A stretch of 64,000 nt of DNA from Castanea sativa (taxonomy: Eukaryota; Streptophyta; Magnoliopsida; Fagales; Fagaceae), in NCBI RefSeq assembly GCF_040712315.1, contig NC_134013.1, positions 11,567,001 through 11,631,000 of the forward strand, read 5' to 3'. The notes under the pieces were generated by a model that saw only the letters and a list, made by a program, of their open reading frames with translations, made no database searches and was not told where the DNA came from. A program made the position numbers and the translations under genes. Shown piece by piece: positions 11,846-23,167 of the stretch. Position 1 is the stretch's first letter. Each line of letters starts with the position of its first letter.

Positions 11846-14109
11846 TTAGGAACAACGGCATGATTGACGTTCAAATGATGGCAAATGAAGCTTGGGTCAA
11901 CCCCTAGAGCCTCATAGGGATCCCAAGCAAAGACATCGATATTGTTTTTCAAAAACTTCACCAATTCCATCTTCTCTTGGTGTGGTAACCGTATCCCAAC
12001 TTGAAAGAATCTCTCGGGGTCATCGGCTATTAGAAACTTCTTCAAATCTTCACACATGGCTTCCTCTGCTGTCATCGCATCGGGCGTATCCAGAGTTGTT
12101 AATTGCTATAAGTCCTTCACAGCTGAGGCCGAGGACTCTGATTTGGCTTGATGCAGTACTGTAGTCGATATGCATTGCCTCGCCACTGATTGGCTGCCAA
12201 GAATTTCCTCGATGGATCCCCCCGAAGGGAATTTTACTTTAACATGCAAAGTTGAGGAGACGGCACCCAAAGCGTGCAGCCAAGGCCTGGCAAGGATGGT
12301 CGTGTATGGAGAATATGCATAAACCACGATAAAATCCACCTCGACCGTTTCCGAGCCAGACTGTACATGCAATATAATCTATCCCTTCGGTATAACAGTC
12401 TTCCCTTCAAAACTTATTAATGGCGAGTCATAAGGAGTCAGATCCTCTAGTTTTAACTTAAGCCCCTTGAATAAGTCAGGGTACATAATATCCGCGCCGC
12501 TGCCTTGATCGATCATCACCCTTTTGACGTTGTAATTCCCTATCCTCAACGTGACCACCAGGGCATCATCATGGGGTTGGATGGTCCCGACCTTATCCTC
12601 CTCAGAGAATCCCAAGACAGGCACACTCCTTCTAATTCTCTTCGGCTTCGAGCCTGACTCCTCGGCCTGGAAGTGTGACACTACCATCACCCTGGTAGGA
12701 CAGGAACCGGTTTTGCCAGGTGTAGCGAAAATGATATTAATCGTTTCCAAGGGCGGCCGAGACGAGTTATTCTTCTGATTATTTGAACCTGACTGACTGC
12801 CTTGCCCGTTTGGTTGATACAGGTGTTGCTTCAATTTTCCCTCTCTAACAAGCTGCTCCAGATGGTTCCAGAGGGTCCTACAATTCTCAGTAATATGACC
12901 CACATCCTGATGATATTGACAATAGAGGTTCTGATTCCGCTTTGTGGGGTCCTCAGCCATCTTACTGGGCCACTTGAAGTAGGGCTCCTTACGGACTTTC
13001 TCCAGCAATTGGTGCACTGGTTCTTGAAATACAGTGTTAACTGCTTGAGGAGTGGCTGAGCTAGACTGCCCAGAGTAATCTCTCCTCGGCTTATTGTTAT
13101 GGTACCTGTCCGACCTGAAATCCCTTCTCTCCTGCAGGATAACCTTCGCCTTACCCTTACCTTGCTATTAATCTTCCTCAACCCTTTTGTACTCGTTAAT
13201 GCGATCCATGAGGCGACATACACTCCGTACGGACTTTTTGGTCAGGGATTTCCTTAAATCATGATCAGTGGGAAGACTCACTTTAAAAGTATTAATCGCC
13301 ACTTCGTCAAAATCTCCATCTAGCTCATTGAACATCTCCCAATGCCTGTCGAAGTATGCTTTCAATGTCTCACCCTCCCTCATAACCATAGATAATAACG
13401 AGTCCAACGGTTGAGGAACTCTACTGCATGTAATGAACCGAGACGCGAATGTCCTTATAAGCTCCATGAACGAATCGACAGACCCCGACTTTAGTCCATT
13501 AAACTATCTCATAGCAACAGGTCCCAGGCTAGAAGGAAAGACTTTACACATCAAGGTTTCATTCTGAGAATGCACCACCATCCTCTGATTAAAGTGACTC
13601 ATATGTTCCACCAGGTCTATCCTGCCATTATAAATGGTGAAGGTGGGCTGGGTGAACCGCCTAGGGAGTCTTCCCTTCTCAATCTTGCGTGAGAAGGGCG
13701 ATTTACAAAGTTGGTGTAACACTCGGCTCATTGCATCGTTTCTCAAGCCCCTGGAAGGAAGCCTCCTATGCTTACGACCTGGTAGGTCATCCCCTTTGCA
13801 AGAGAAGGGTTCGCTAGAGGGAGTCCTGGACCTTGAACTGTAACTGCTTCCTCGGGATTCCCCTGAAGATGGATTGGATGGGGGTGAAGCCCGCCTTCGT
13901 CTGACACGGCGTAGCTTTTTCTTGAGGTGGTCAATCTCCCTCTGCATAGCCCTAGCATCATCCTCGTGGGTGGCACTGCCTCCGCTACGCGTATGACTCG
14001 CGCCAGGATATACAGTATGAACACTTCCCTCTCGATCCCTCCGACGCTCAAAAAGATCTTCAGGCTGGGATCCCTAAGACTCTGCATGATGCGGACCTAA
14101 GCCTGCCAT
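11839..14109 (-). pseudogene. Gag and aspartic protease region of element 1
   Basis: The frame begins with ATG at 14109, 48 bases inside the 5' LTR, and runs in one frame to about 11840 apart from stop codons. An Arg-rich segment (LKKKLRRVRRRR) is followed by the gag core (SRFITCSRVPQPLDSLLSM near 13430), a Cys/His knuckle CQYHQDVGHITENC near 12925, and the protease with its active-site DQGSGADIMY near 12490. After it come the protease C-terminal part and the pre-RT linker. In-frame stops occur at gag codon 12, at 13504, at 13168 (two together), at 12379 and at 12106. Single-frame gag-pol is typical of the Tat group. Confidence 0.88.
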
Positions 14110-14136
14110 GATGTTCCAATTCCTTCAACGCTAGAT

Positions 14137-14154
14137 TCCCCACAAATGGCGCCA
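14137..14154 (-). other. Primer-binding site of element 1
   Basis: Two bases inside the 5' LTR the minus strand reads TGGCGCCATTTGTGGGGA. TGGCGCC is a common start for tRNA-primed plant Gypsy elements; I cannot say with certainty which tRNA it matches. Confidence 0.75.
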
Positions 14155-14156
14155 AT

Positions 14157-14925
14157 TGTAAGTGCACAATTGTACCCGGACCCAGAAACTAGTGTTGGGC
14201 TCAGGCCCAATGAGCCTTATACAATGAAATTTGTAGAGTATGGATTTGAAACCTAGGTTTCAGATGTTGGAAGTTTGATTAACAGACTAGAGTGCCACAA
14301 TCTATGCAAATGGTAAACAAGTATGACAAAGAAACCTCATCGGACGTAAGCCGATGACGAATTGTATATTCCTTCTCATTCTATGCCAAAGATTACAATT
14401 CTTAGTTCTTTTTCTAGTTTAGAAGCAGGTCCCCCTCTCTTTCCTTTCTCGTCTCCTTATATACTTCTTCTTCTTCACTGGTTCATCTACGTGTCATACA
14501 AATCTTCCCCTTGGATACTTATCCCATCCACCACCTTCTTGAAGTCTTCAAATAATAGCAGGAAGGCTGAATTCTACTGGTCAGGGGTCATTTCCCCATT
14601 AATGCGGCCAGTGAGGTAGATGCAGGGCCTTTAATGTGGTGGTAGCAGCTTTTTCCTTAGATATTTCTCACATGTTCCTGCTTCTAAAGGGTGCTTAGAT
14701 CACCCTCTTACCCATCAGTTCTTTCAGAATTCTGCCTCTAACACATTTAGCAAGTCCTAGGGTCATTGCTGGGCCTGTCCGAGGAGACACTCCTCCTCGG
14801 ACAACTCCTCAGACTACTACAGTGCGGATTGACTTGTGGGCCTAGAGGTCCTGATCAAAACAAACTAGTACCAACCGATCAGGCCCAAAGCTCAAACGTT
14901 TATTCAAGAGCTTTTACCCCCCACA
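14157..14925 (-). repeat. 5' LTR of element 1
   Basis: It is the same 769-bp length as the 3' LTR. On the minus strand it starts TGTGGGGGG and ends ACTTACA directly before the primer-binding site. A TATATAAG box lies at about 14456-14463 (minus strand). Confidence 0.92.
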
Positions 14926-15539
14926 GACACTATCACTTTACATTTAGTTTGTTATTCTTTCTTTATGTATCCAGAAGATTAAGAAAGAGAATGGATAATG
15001 GCTGTTGTGTGTAAACAAATATTTATATTCCAAGTATTTAGTTTTTTATTTTTTTCTTTACGTATCCCAAGCTTTAATTTTTTATTCTTTCTTTACATAT
15101 TACGAGTTTGAAATTTATATTTTTTGATAAATTTCGATTTAAATTAGGTTCTTTCAACCCAAACATGTATTTTCTCATTAGGTAAGTGTACAAAATAAAT
15201 CGAAGTGGACCAAAATGAACCAAAGTGATCCAAATGGACTGAATTGGACTAAATGGAACAAAGTGGTCCAAATGGACAAAATAAGGCTGTATGGACCGAA
15301 TAGGAACAAGGTGGACCAAATGGACTGAATAAGAATGCACAGACCAAATAGGACCTTCGTGGACAGAATGGACTGAAGTGGATAGACTCGACCGAATAGG
15401 ATTAATGTGGATTAAATAGGACTGAATAGAACTAAAGTTGACAAAATGGACTGAATAGAATGAAAGTAGACCGAATGGCCCAAATAGGACTGAAGTAGAT
15501 AAAAGTGGACAGAATGGACTGATTAGGACTAATTTGGAC
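14926..15539. repeat. Right part of the duplicated repeat block (copy 1) with a GGACCGAAT-type degenerate array
   Basis: It continues the copy-1 block directly after the Gypsy target duplication and matches 23381-23980. From about 15190 it is built of irregular 10-13 base variants of TGGACCGAATAG / TGGACTGAAT / TGGACCAAAT. The long 'ORFs' over it are a by-product of this repetition. Confidence 0.85.
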
Positions 15540-15605
15540 CAAATAGAAAAGAGAATTCAGAGGTAAATCTAAACCAAAGCGGGATTGGAATAAAATATAT
15601 ATAGA

Positions 15606-16164
15606 CGCTCTGTTTGTTTTGCTGGAAAACTTTCTGTAAAGATAGTTTTCCATATTTTCCAGTGTTTGGTAGCACAAAAAAAAACTGGTCAACGGAAAAC
15701 TATCTTTAGTCAATGAAAAATCCTAATAAAAATAAGGATTGTTTTTTATAGCTTGTTTTCCAAAAAAATTTTTTGGAAAACAATCTCTATCTCACAGTAC
15801 GCTCTCTCACTCCCACTCTTTCTCTTTTCCCTTTTCTTTTTCTTTCCTCACACCCTCACTATCACTCACTCTGGTTTCTCCTCTTCCATAGATCTTTCTC
15901 TCTCACTCTCTCTTCATATTTCTCTTCCCCTTTATAACACAATTCTTTGAGTATATTTTTTTTTCCCTCATTGCTCAGTAATTATTTCATTCCTCTCTAC
16001 CAACTTGCAAAAGAGAACATATTTGCAGCGGTAATTATTCATTCCTCTCTACCAAAATCTCAATTTTTTACTTTGAATTTCAAACTTGATTTTATTTTTT
16101 TCTCTAAGAAACTTTTGGTTTGATGGATTTCATGTATAAGTTTTTTTTTGCACATAAAAGTGTT

Positions 16165-16209
<45 letters not shown>

Positions 16210-16900
16210 AAAAAGAAGAATGAATGAATGAATGAAGTAAAAGACGAAAATTTTAAACATAGTGCCTATATGGCTCTAAATTACTTTTACATAGCATAAT
16301 CTTTTTTGTTGATAGATACATTATGAAGATATTATGTAGTGATGATATATTATGTAGATACATTATATAAATACATAATTTTCAGTAATATTAAAGACTT
16401 CTGGTTGACCATAGTAGACAATTAGTGTACTAGCAAAAAGAGTAGACAATGAAAAGTTATTGTTATTTTGTACTTATTAAAGATGTATTCTCCTGTCAAT
16501 TTTATGTATATAGATAAATGGTTTATATATATAAATGTGTGTGTGTGTGTGGACGTTCCTGTCCATATATATAAGTAAAATGAGTGATAGAGATCATGAA
16601 AATTTGATAACTAATTTTTATTATATCTATTGTCAAAATTTTAGTATGAAAACCAAATTCATCCTTGGTTTTTTTTTTTTTAATATTGACATTAGTTAGT
16701 TTACATAATACGCATGTTTTAAATTACACAAGAAATATAAAAATAAAAATAAAAATTTGCATACCAAACACCAGAAAACATTCTCAAGCTCATTTTCAAG
16801 GTCGTTACCAAACACTGGAAAATGATATAGTTTTCTAGAAAATGCTCTTTAAAAAATGAACCATTTTCCAGAAAATGTTGATGCTGAAACAAACAGAGCG
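15606..16900. mobile_element. 1.3-kb non-autonomous TIR element
   Basis: The ends carry CGCTCTGTTTGTTT (15606-15619) and its exact complement AAACAAACAGAGCG (16887-16900). Subterminal stretches also pair (GGAAAACT..., ATTTTCCAGTGTTTGGTA against TACCAAACACTGGAAAAT). Inside are a nearly perfect 29-bp palindrome at 15754-15782, a pyrimidine-rich stretch (15780-15960), a (TA)n run at 16168-16204 and a short (TG)n. I see no transposase and no clear target duplication; hAT-like origin is a guess. Confidence 0.7.
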
Positions 16901-17149
16901 AGAGTTAGAAGTTGACGTAGATGCAAAATCTTGTATTAAATAAGAGTTGTTTGGACTTTGGAGTTTGGAGTCCTTGTTTTTAGCCGGTGGTCCTATTTTT
17001 ATGCTTTTGAAACGTTGGTGGATTTAGATAAATTTGAGAAGTTCTTTAGAAATAAAACATTGAAAGTTATCTAATTACAAAGACCGATGAGTTTAGGATT
17101 TCTTGCAAGAAAAACCCTATTATGCTTTTTAAAATTTTATTATTATTAT

Positions 17150-17906
17150 TGTGTGGGTAAAAATGGTCAGAACACGCATTTGGGCATTGAGCCTGATTTG
17201 GCGGTGTGAGTCTGTCCGAGCAGAGCCTTTGAGGCCTATAAGCCAGCTCTTGCTAGAAAAGTTGATGAGGTTGTCCGAGGAGAGACATCTCCTCGGCTAA
17301 GTCAAGTTAAGATCGTATGACACGTCATGATGTTTGGGGAGAGCTGGAAAGTTTGTTGGGTAAAGATGTGTTCCACACAGTTTTAGAGAGGGAGAACGTA
17401 TGAGAAATATCAAGGGAAAAGGCTGCTACCACCGCATTAAAGACCCTGCACCTACCTCTCTGGCCGTATTAATGGGACAATGACATTTGAACAGTAATGT
17501 TTAGCCTTCCAGCTATTGTTTGAAGACTTCAAGAAGGTGGTGGATGGGACAAGTATTTAATTGGGTGATCTGTGCTACGCGTGGAAGATGAAATGGAGAA
17601 AAAAAGGATATAAGAAAGGAAAGAGGCATTAGGAAAAGGCGGGGATCGGAGAAAAAAGAGAGGAAGAGATAGAGAGAATACTGTACATATTATCTTTAGT
17701 CTTAATCTATTGCTTACGTCCGAGGAGAGTTTCCGTTATTTTCATCCATTGATTGTGTAGGTAGTGGCGATCTAGCCCACCTATCTATTGTCCAACATCT
17801 GTAAAGCCTAGGTTTCAAGCCCACGCTCTACAAATCTCATTGTATAAGACTTTTTGGGCCTGAGCCCATCACTCGTTTGGGACCGAGTACAAATTGTGCC
17901 CTTACA
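17150..17906 (+). mobile_element. Solo LTR, Gypsy (plus sense)
   Basis: It starts TGTGTGGGTAAAAATGG and ends GTGCCCTTACA. It shares blocks with the other LTRs here (CTACCACCGCATTAAAG, GACTTCAAGAAGGTGGTGGATGGGACAAG) and has TATAAG near 17610. ATTAT is present on both sides, but the site is an ATT microsatellite, so the duplication alone is weak evidence. No internal region follows. Confidence 0.85.

Positions 17907-17957
<51 letters not shown>
17907..17957. repeat. (ATT)n microsatellite
   Basis: About 16 ATT/TTA units directly follow the solo LTR and match a shorter ATT run on its left side, so the LTR appears to have landed inside the microsatellite. Confidence 0.9.
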
Positions 17958-17961
<4 letters not shown>

Positions 17962-18249
17962 ACCGAAACTTTTGAAACTCCCACAATTTTCCACGTCAGC
18001 ATTTAAATTTTTTTTAAAATTTGATTTATATATTTTGATTTTTTTCTCAACCCATTTACTATTATAAAAAATAAAAATTAAATCTCATTATTTCCCCCAC
18101 CAAATACACGTTACAAAACCGATACTTCTTCAAAACCTAAACCTAAAACTAATACCTCTTCAAAATCTCTCTTCTCAGCTCCTCTAACACGCTAACATCA
18201 CCTTCCCGGCTTCCCCTAGACCTAAAACTCACCCTTTCCTTCCCCAAAA

Positions 18250-18592
18250 TCAAAACCCAAAACTCAAATTCTCCCACCCATGTTGAGCATAGCTGAAAAT
18301 CATGGTTGTCCAACCTATCAAATCAGGATTCTCTATGTGATCAAATGTTTTATGGCAATCTCCTACACTTCCAAATTTGGAATTCATAGTCATCAGTGAA
18401 CTACCAACAGAGACATCTGAATCTAAGCCCAACTTTGCAATATAGGCGTGCAGGTGAGTCCCAATTCCTGATCTATTCAAAAGTGCAACAGCTCCCAACA
18501 TTGATGAAACTGTGATATAGTCCATGGCGAAATCAGCCATCAGCATATCACGGAACAGCATAAGGGCCTTTTCAATGTACCCATTTTGGCCT
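18250..18592 (-). pseudogene. Fragment of a PPR-repeat protein gene
   Basis: On the minus strand the frame reads GQNGYIEKALMLFRDML, then LGAVALLNRSGIGTHLHAY, KLGLDSDVSVGSSLMTM and DLIGWTTMIFSYAQHG. These are about three consecutive pentatricopeptide repeats of the plant PLS type, which bind RNA in mitochondria or plastids in intact proteins. The similarity ends abruptly at about 18593 and about 18270, with no start codon, transit peptide or C-terminal domain. It is an isolated piece of roughly 105 codons, probably a captured or decayed copy. Confidence 0.8.
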
Positions 18593-18989
18593 TTTCAGCA
18601 TATCACCCTTTCCACACCCAATGCCTAGGTACAATTGCTTTCGTCTTTCTCTTTATTCTGAATTTAAGTTTTTCAATTGAAACCAAACAGGCAGCCTACT
18701 TAATGATGAAAACAGAGGAAATTTTTTTTTTTTTTTTTTTTTTTGTAATTTGGAAATATGATTTAGGTTATGGTATTGTGGTTTGATTGGTTTTGATTTA
18801 GGAAGAACAGATGCTTGACATTGATTAGTAAAGCTTTTTTTTTTTTTTATTAAATTAGGGTTATTTTAGGCACGGTACCAATGGTTGTTTTTCTTTGCAA
18901 TTCAATTTTCAGTTGCTTATTTTGGATTCTCATATATTATGTTTGTTCCTTTCCCTAAGCCTAGGTACGCTTGCTTTCTTAGATATTTA

Positions 18990-19239
18990 CTCCTTCCAGG
19001 TACACAGAAACAAAAGAAGACTAATAATGATAAAGTAGTTGTTGAAAGGCCACGACGTTCAGTCAGGCTACAAGCAAAGACACCAACAGAAACAAAAAGC
19101 AAAAGAAGAAGATATAGAAGATATTGTTAAGTGGGGTTTCAGAGGCGACGAAACCCAGAAGATTAGAGAATCTTTGTTGGAGTGGTATGACCAGAACAAG
19201 AGGGACCTCCCATGGCGGTACACAACTACACCAGAATAA
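18990..19239 (+). pseudogene. MYH: N-terminal fragment of an adenine-DNA glycosylase (MutY homologue)
   Basis: The frame around 19090-19225 reads EDIEDIVKWGF, ETQKIRESLLEWYDQNKR and DLPWR. This is the start of the catalytic domain of plant MutY homologues, which remove adenine opposite 8-oxoguanine. It then ends in YTTTPE and a stop; the iron-sulfur cluster, helix-hairpin-helix and NUDIX parts are absent. A basic stretch just upstream (KTNNDKVVVERPRRSVRLQ) is in another frame, which suggests a frameshift if it belongs to the same gene. The PPR fragment sits 400 bases away on the other strand. Confidence 0.65.
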
Positions 19240-21676
19240 GAATCTTGATGATTACATTTTTATTTTATCACAAGTGTTGTAAATGTCATGTGGAGTCATA
19301 AACATGCATGGAAGGCACGACCATAGACTTGAGCATGAACTGAAAGTTGAGTTTGTGTCAAAACTAACGGATAATGTGATTGCTTCTTCCATGTATAATA
19401 ATATAGTGAAATCAGACTATTGGCCATTTGGCCTTTGTTCTCAGTAGTATATGCCCTCTCTTTGTTAGGGAAATAAAAAATCTCTGGTCTTTGTGGTGCA
19501 GCCATATTGTACTGTTGACTTAGCTTTTATATATGACTTTTATTAATAAATGTCCCAATGGCACAAGTTATGCACATTTTGAGAACCACATATAACTTCC
19601 TTGAATTTTAAATTAGTAACATATCCTCTACTCGCTTAAAAAAATGTGGGGATTCCAATGGTCGGGCATAGGGTAGCTAAACATTCAAGATCTAAAATTT
19701 TTTGTTTATGCACCAATGCTCTGCTTAATGACTATTAACAAAAATAATGGACAAAGTTTTCCTTTAAATAGTTTGAAGGAAAATTTCTTGGTGATTTGTA
19801 AAATTATTTGTGTGTATTTTTAATCACATGACTTATTGAATGAATCATGAGTCATGATTTAAAAAAAAAATTTATGTTGAATGATTTATTAATCTCCATG
19901 GACTAGATTGAATCATTGAAAGAGAACCCTCTGCCCCACGCATCTGCCAAAATTGACCACACAAACAATTCTTCTTCTTTTTTTCATTTTATTTTTAATA
20001 ATTTGATAATTACAACTTATAACATGGGAGGGGGATTTAAACCACAGAAACTATTCTTAAAATTTTATTTGCACTAAGGTATTTTGGAAAAGTTTTGGGG
20101 GGGCTAAAGTTTTAACTTTTAACTGGGTTGGTCTAAGCTCGAATTTTATTTGCACCGGTGGTTCCCTCGCTCTAACCCTTTTCTCTGTTTGTTTACCTTT
20201 GTTTGATGTATTGGGGTTTGGAGTTTAAAATATGAAAGAGTTTTTGGATATGGATGTTTGGCCGCGGTTTTGGGTATGGCTGTATGTTTGAAATGTTTCC
20301 TTATGATGTGTGAGCATGCATAAAGTGATGATATGATAAAACCAGCATGTATTGAAGGTATTCTATGAAAGGTGAGATAGGATAGATGTTACCCACTTTG
20401 GTTCTCTGTCTTTACTGCTTGTTCTGTTTCTTCATGTTCTATCTTTGCGCTGAAAAATGAGCAAACTTTAGGTTAGACTCTAAACTAAAAAAGGATAAAG
20501 AAAGATGAGAGAGTAAGAAAAAATGGTATTAGGTTGTCTCTGCTCTGCTCTATCGTCTTTACTGTTGTTGTGATTTTTGTTCCCTTGTTTTGCTGATATT
20601 GTTGCTCTAAATGCTTCTTGTCTGTAGTTGTAGTTGCTGCTATTGCTTAGCTGTTCTGAAGTTTTGGGTCAGTGAAAAATGTAGAATTTTTTATTGTATT
20701 TTGGGCTCTATTTTTTGAGTTTTGGAGGGGATGTGTGTTTTTTTTTTTGGGGGAGGGGGGGAGGAGAGGAGGGGGGACTTGATGGTAGAAAGGAGGGAAC
20801 TTTCTATGTTTTGGTTCTGTTTTTGGGGTTTTGGTGGTTGTAGAGATGGTGTTGGGAGCTGGCTGTTTTGGTTTATAAAATAGGTTGGATTTTTATGTCT
20901 GTTTGGAGTTTGTCAAAGAAAGGAGTAATTTTTTTGAGTTGTTTTGTGTTAGTGAAGATTGAGAAGGAGGGATCTTTCTGGGTATTTTTGGGGTTCTGTT
21001 TTGAAGGTTTGCAGTGAGGATTTTGTAGCATTTTTTATTTTTTGCTAAGCGAGGTTTTTGTAGCTTTTGAATGGTTGAAGATGACTGTTGTATGGGGTTT
21101 TTAGGTAAGTGTGAAAAAGGGCCAAAATGGCACAATATCACTGTTTACTGAAATATATATCAATTTACTAGTATTTTGGAAATAAATAGGACCAAAAGGG
21201 CACAATAGCACTGTTAGCCAAACATTGAATATCTAAAATATTACTTATCTAAGTTTAGGAATTAGTAAGAATTTTCATAGTAAATTAACTATTATTTTAA
21301 GAGAGAAAGAAAGGCGCCCTTACTTTATTATACAAACCCTAATTTTGTGTAAGTAAAATTAATAATGGAGTATTTGAGTAATTTAAATACATAATCGGGC
21401 TGGGTTCACTGGTTCAGGTAACTAAGGGTAAAACTCAAGCCCTAGCGGGTTTTAAATTTTAAACCAATACCCATTTGAAAGAAAAATCCCAAATCCTTAC
21501 TATTAGGGTCATATCAGGTTGAAAAACCCATTAAATTTTACCCATTGTCATCCTTAACTTAAATACTGTAACCAATGTTTTTGTCTTGCCAAAACATGGT
21601 TTGAGAGGAAAGATTCCACTATGGTCATAGTGAATGCATTTGGATGGAACTTTTTGCTAAAATCTTATATCGTTAT
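19240..21676. other. Non-coding stretch, no gene seen
   Basis: No conserved frame is visible. It contains a G-rich run at 20749-20776 preceded by T-rich DNA. The 20.1-21.1 kb part is T/G-rich and looks like intron or UTR-type sequence, but nothing can be assigned. Confidence 0.5.
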
Positions 21677-22367
21677 TGTAGGGACACAATTTTCAGACCA
21701 AGCCCAAAATGTAAGGGATCTTGGCCCATAAACACAGTACAATAAATTGTAGAGAGTGGGTCAAAGAGCTAGGTTTTAGTGCTTGGATAACAGTTAATAT
21801 GGTTTTGGATGATGAGCCAACAAGAATTAAACCCGGTTTGTGTGAGAAAGTTGGTTCTCGGCACAGTCCTAGGAGCTCTATTCTAGCATATATTGGATGA
21901 CCATGGTTACAGGAGTTGTTGAGATTGCTATAGTGCTTTCTCTTCTCCTTTTTTCCATCCCCCCTTCTCTGGGATCTCTACCCTTATTTATATTACATCT
22001 CTCCCTTCATCCTTACCCTACACGTGGACCACATGTGGACAGTTGATGGTTGTCCCATCAGCCCCCTCTAAAAGTCTTCTGAGGTGGCTGTAAGGCTGTC
22101 ATAATACTGTTCAGAGGTTACTTCCTCATTAATGCGATGGTAGCAGTTTTCCCTTAAATATTTTTGAGTCTTTATCCTTCTTGTACGTTCATGATGCTCG
22201 TTACTATCATTAGAACTTCTTGGAAGGTCATCCTTGATCATTAGGATCTATACCAGATTTGCGTTTGGCTTTATCCGAGGAGATAGTACTCTTCGGACTC
22301 GGACCACCCATGCTTCTCGACCAAAACCACATGCTCTCGGCCAAATCCTAAAATCCATGACCCCACA
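21677..22367 (-). mobile_element. Solo LTR, Gypsy (minus sense), 691 bp
   Basis: On the plus strand it runs from TGTAGGGACACAATTTTCAG to CCATGACCCCACA and is flanked by GTTAT on both sides (21672-21676, 22368-22372). Blocks such as TACTGTTCAGAGGTTACTTCCTCATTAATGCG are shared with the LTR of element 1, so it is a diverged relative in the same orientation. No internal region remains, as expected after LTR-LTR recombination. Confidence 0.88.
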
Positions 22368-22372
22368 GTTAT

Positions 22373-22658
22373 TTGCTAAAAGACTGAAAGTTGGTTAAAG
22401 TATTGTTGTATCTAGATACATAAACAAATTATTTTGATAAATAGTTGTACATAAACAAATAAGCTAAAAAAATAAAAGAAAAATATTGTGTCAAATGGCC
22501 ACTTGGAAATTTTTCTTGATGTTTCCATTCTCAAGACAAACCCATGCTTATGTGCTTGATGACCTGAGCCCTTTGCATTGCACTACAATTGTTTTATTGC
22601 AATTGCTGAATGGTGTTTAGGTAATTCTTTATTCCATTTTTTGGCAATTTTTGAATTT

Positions 22659-22722
<64 letters not shown>

Positions 22723-23167
22723 CCCACCCCACCCCTCACTTCTTAGATTGAGCTCCTTGACTGAGTTCATGAAGTTTTTTCAGATGTGAACATTATTGCA
22801 GATGTTGGTAAAATTGAGTACCCTTTGCTATTTATATGGAATTCTCCTATCCTATATAGTTCATTTAATTTATGCTGACCAAACTATGTGTTCTTTAAAT
22901 TAAAATTATAAAAATGCTGCTTATAATAACAAGACAAGGATTAAGAAACCATGCCAGTCTCGTATAAGGTAATTTTAGATTTTATAAAAAGACAACTATA
23001 CTCTGCCTAGCGATAAAGTATATCATGTTTCTTTAATACCAAGTCACCAGCTGTTTTGGTGTTTCATCACCAATAAGTGATTGACACATGTCCCGAAAAA
23101 AACACATCAACTTACTCTACTAGTACAAATAAAAAGACTATTATCACTGAAATTTTTTCAAAGCCCG
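22373..23167. other. Spacer with a (TA)n microsatellite
   Basis: The only clear feature is the TA run at 22662-22719. No coding frame is seen. Confidence 0.5.
22662..22719. repeat. (TA)n microsatellite
   Basis: About 29 uninterrupted TA units followed by CTCCCCACCCC. Confidence 0.95.

Larger units (their letters stand above)
3447..14925 (-). mobile_element. Complete but degenerate Ty3/Gypsy LTR retrotransposon, Tat-like (element 1)
   Basis: The element is 11.5 kb, with two 769-bp LTRs starting TG and ending CA on the minus strand, flanked by the 5-bp duplication GACAC (3442-3446, 14926-14930). Order on the minus strand: 5' LTR, primer-binding site, gag, protease, RT, RNase H, integrase, a 151-bp tandem array, an antisense spliced ORF, polypurine tract, 3' LTR. 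An extra ORF between pol and the 3' LTR in antisense orientation is a known feature of the Tat group (Grande, Retand). By eye the LTRs differ at roughly 45 positions with no net length change (about 94% identity), so insertion is not recent. Gag-pol has many stop codons and at least two internal deletions, so it cannot move on its own. Confidence 0.93.

Noticed and set aside
15074..15713. Minus-strand frames rich in Phe/Ser/Pro/Ile over the GGACCGAAT array (also 23820-24069)
   Set aside because: Repeat-born reading frames; the same 10-13 base unit is read over and over.
16060..16260. Frame with Tyr-Ile repeats; similar at 34196-34459 and 17808-18002 (poly-Asn)
   Set aside because: Translations of (TA)n and (ATT)n microsatellites.
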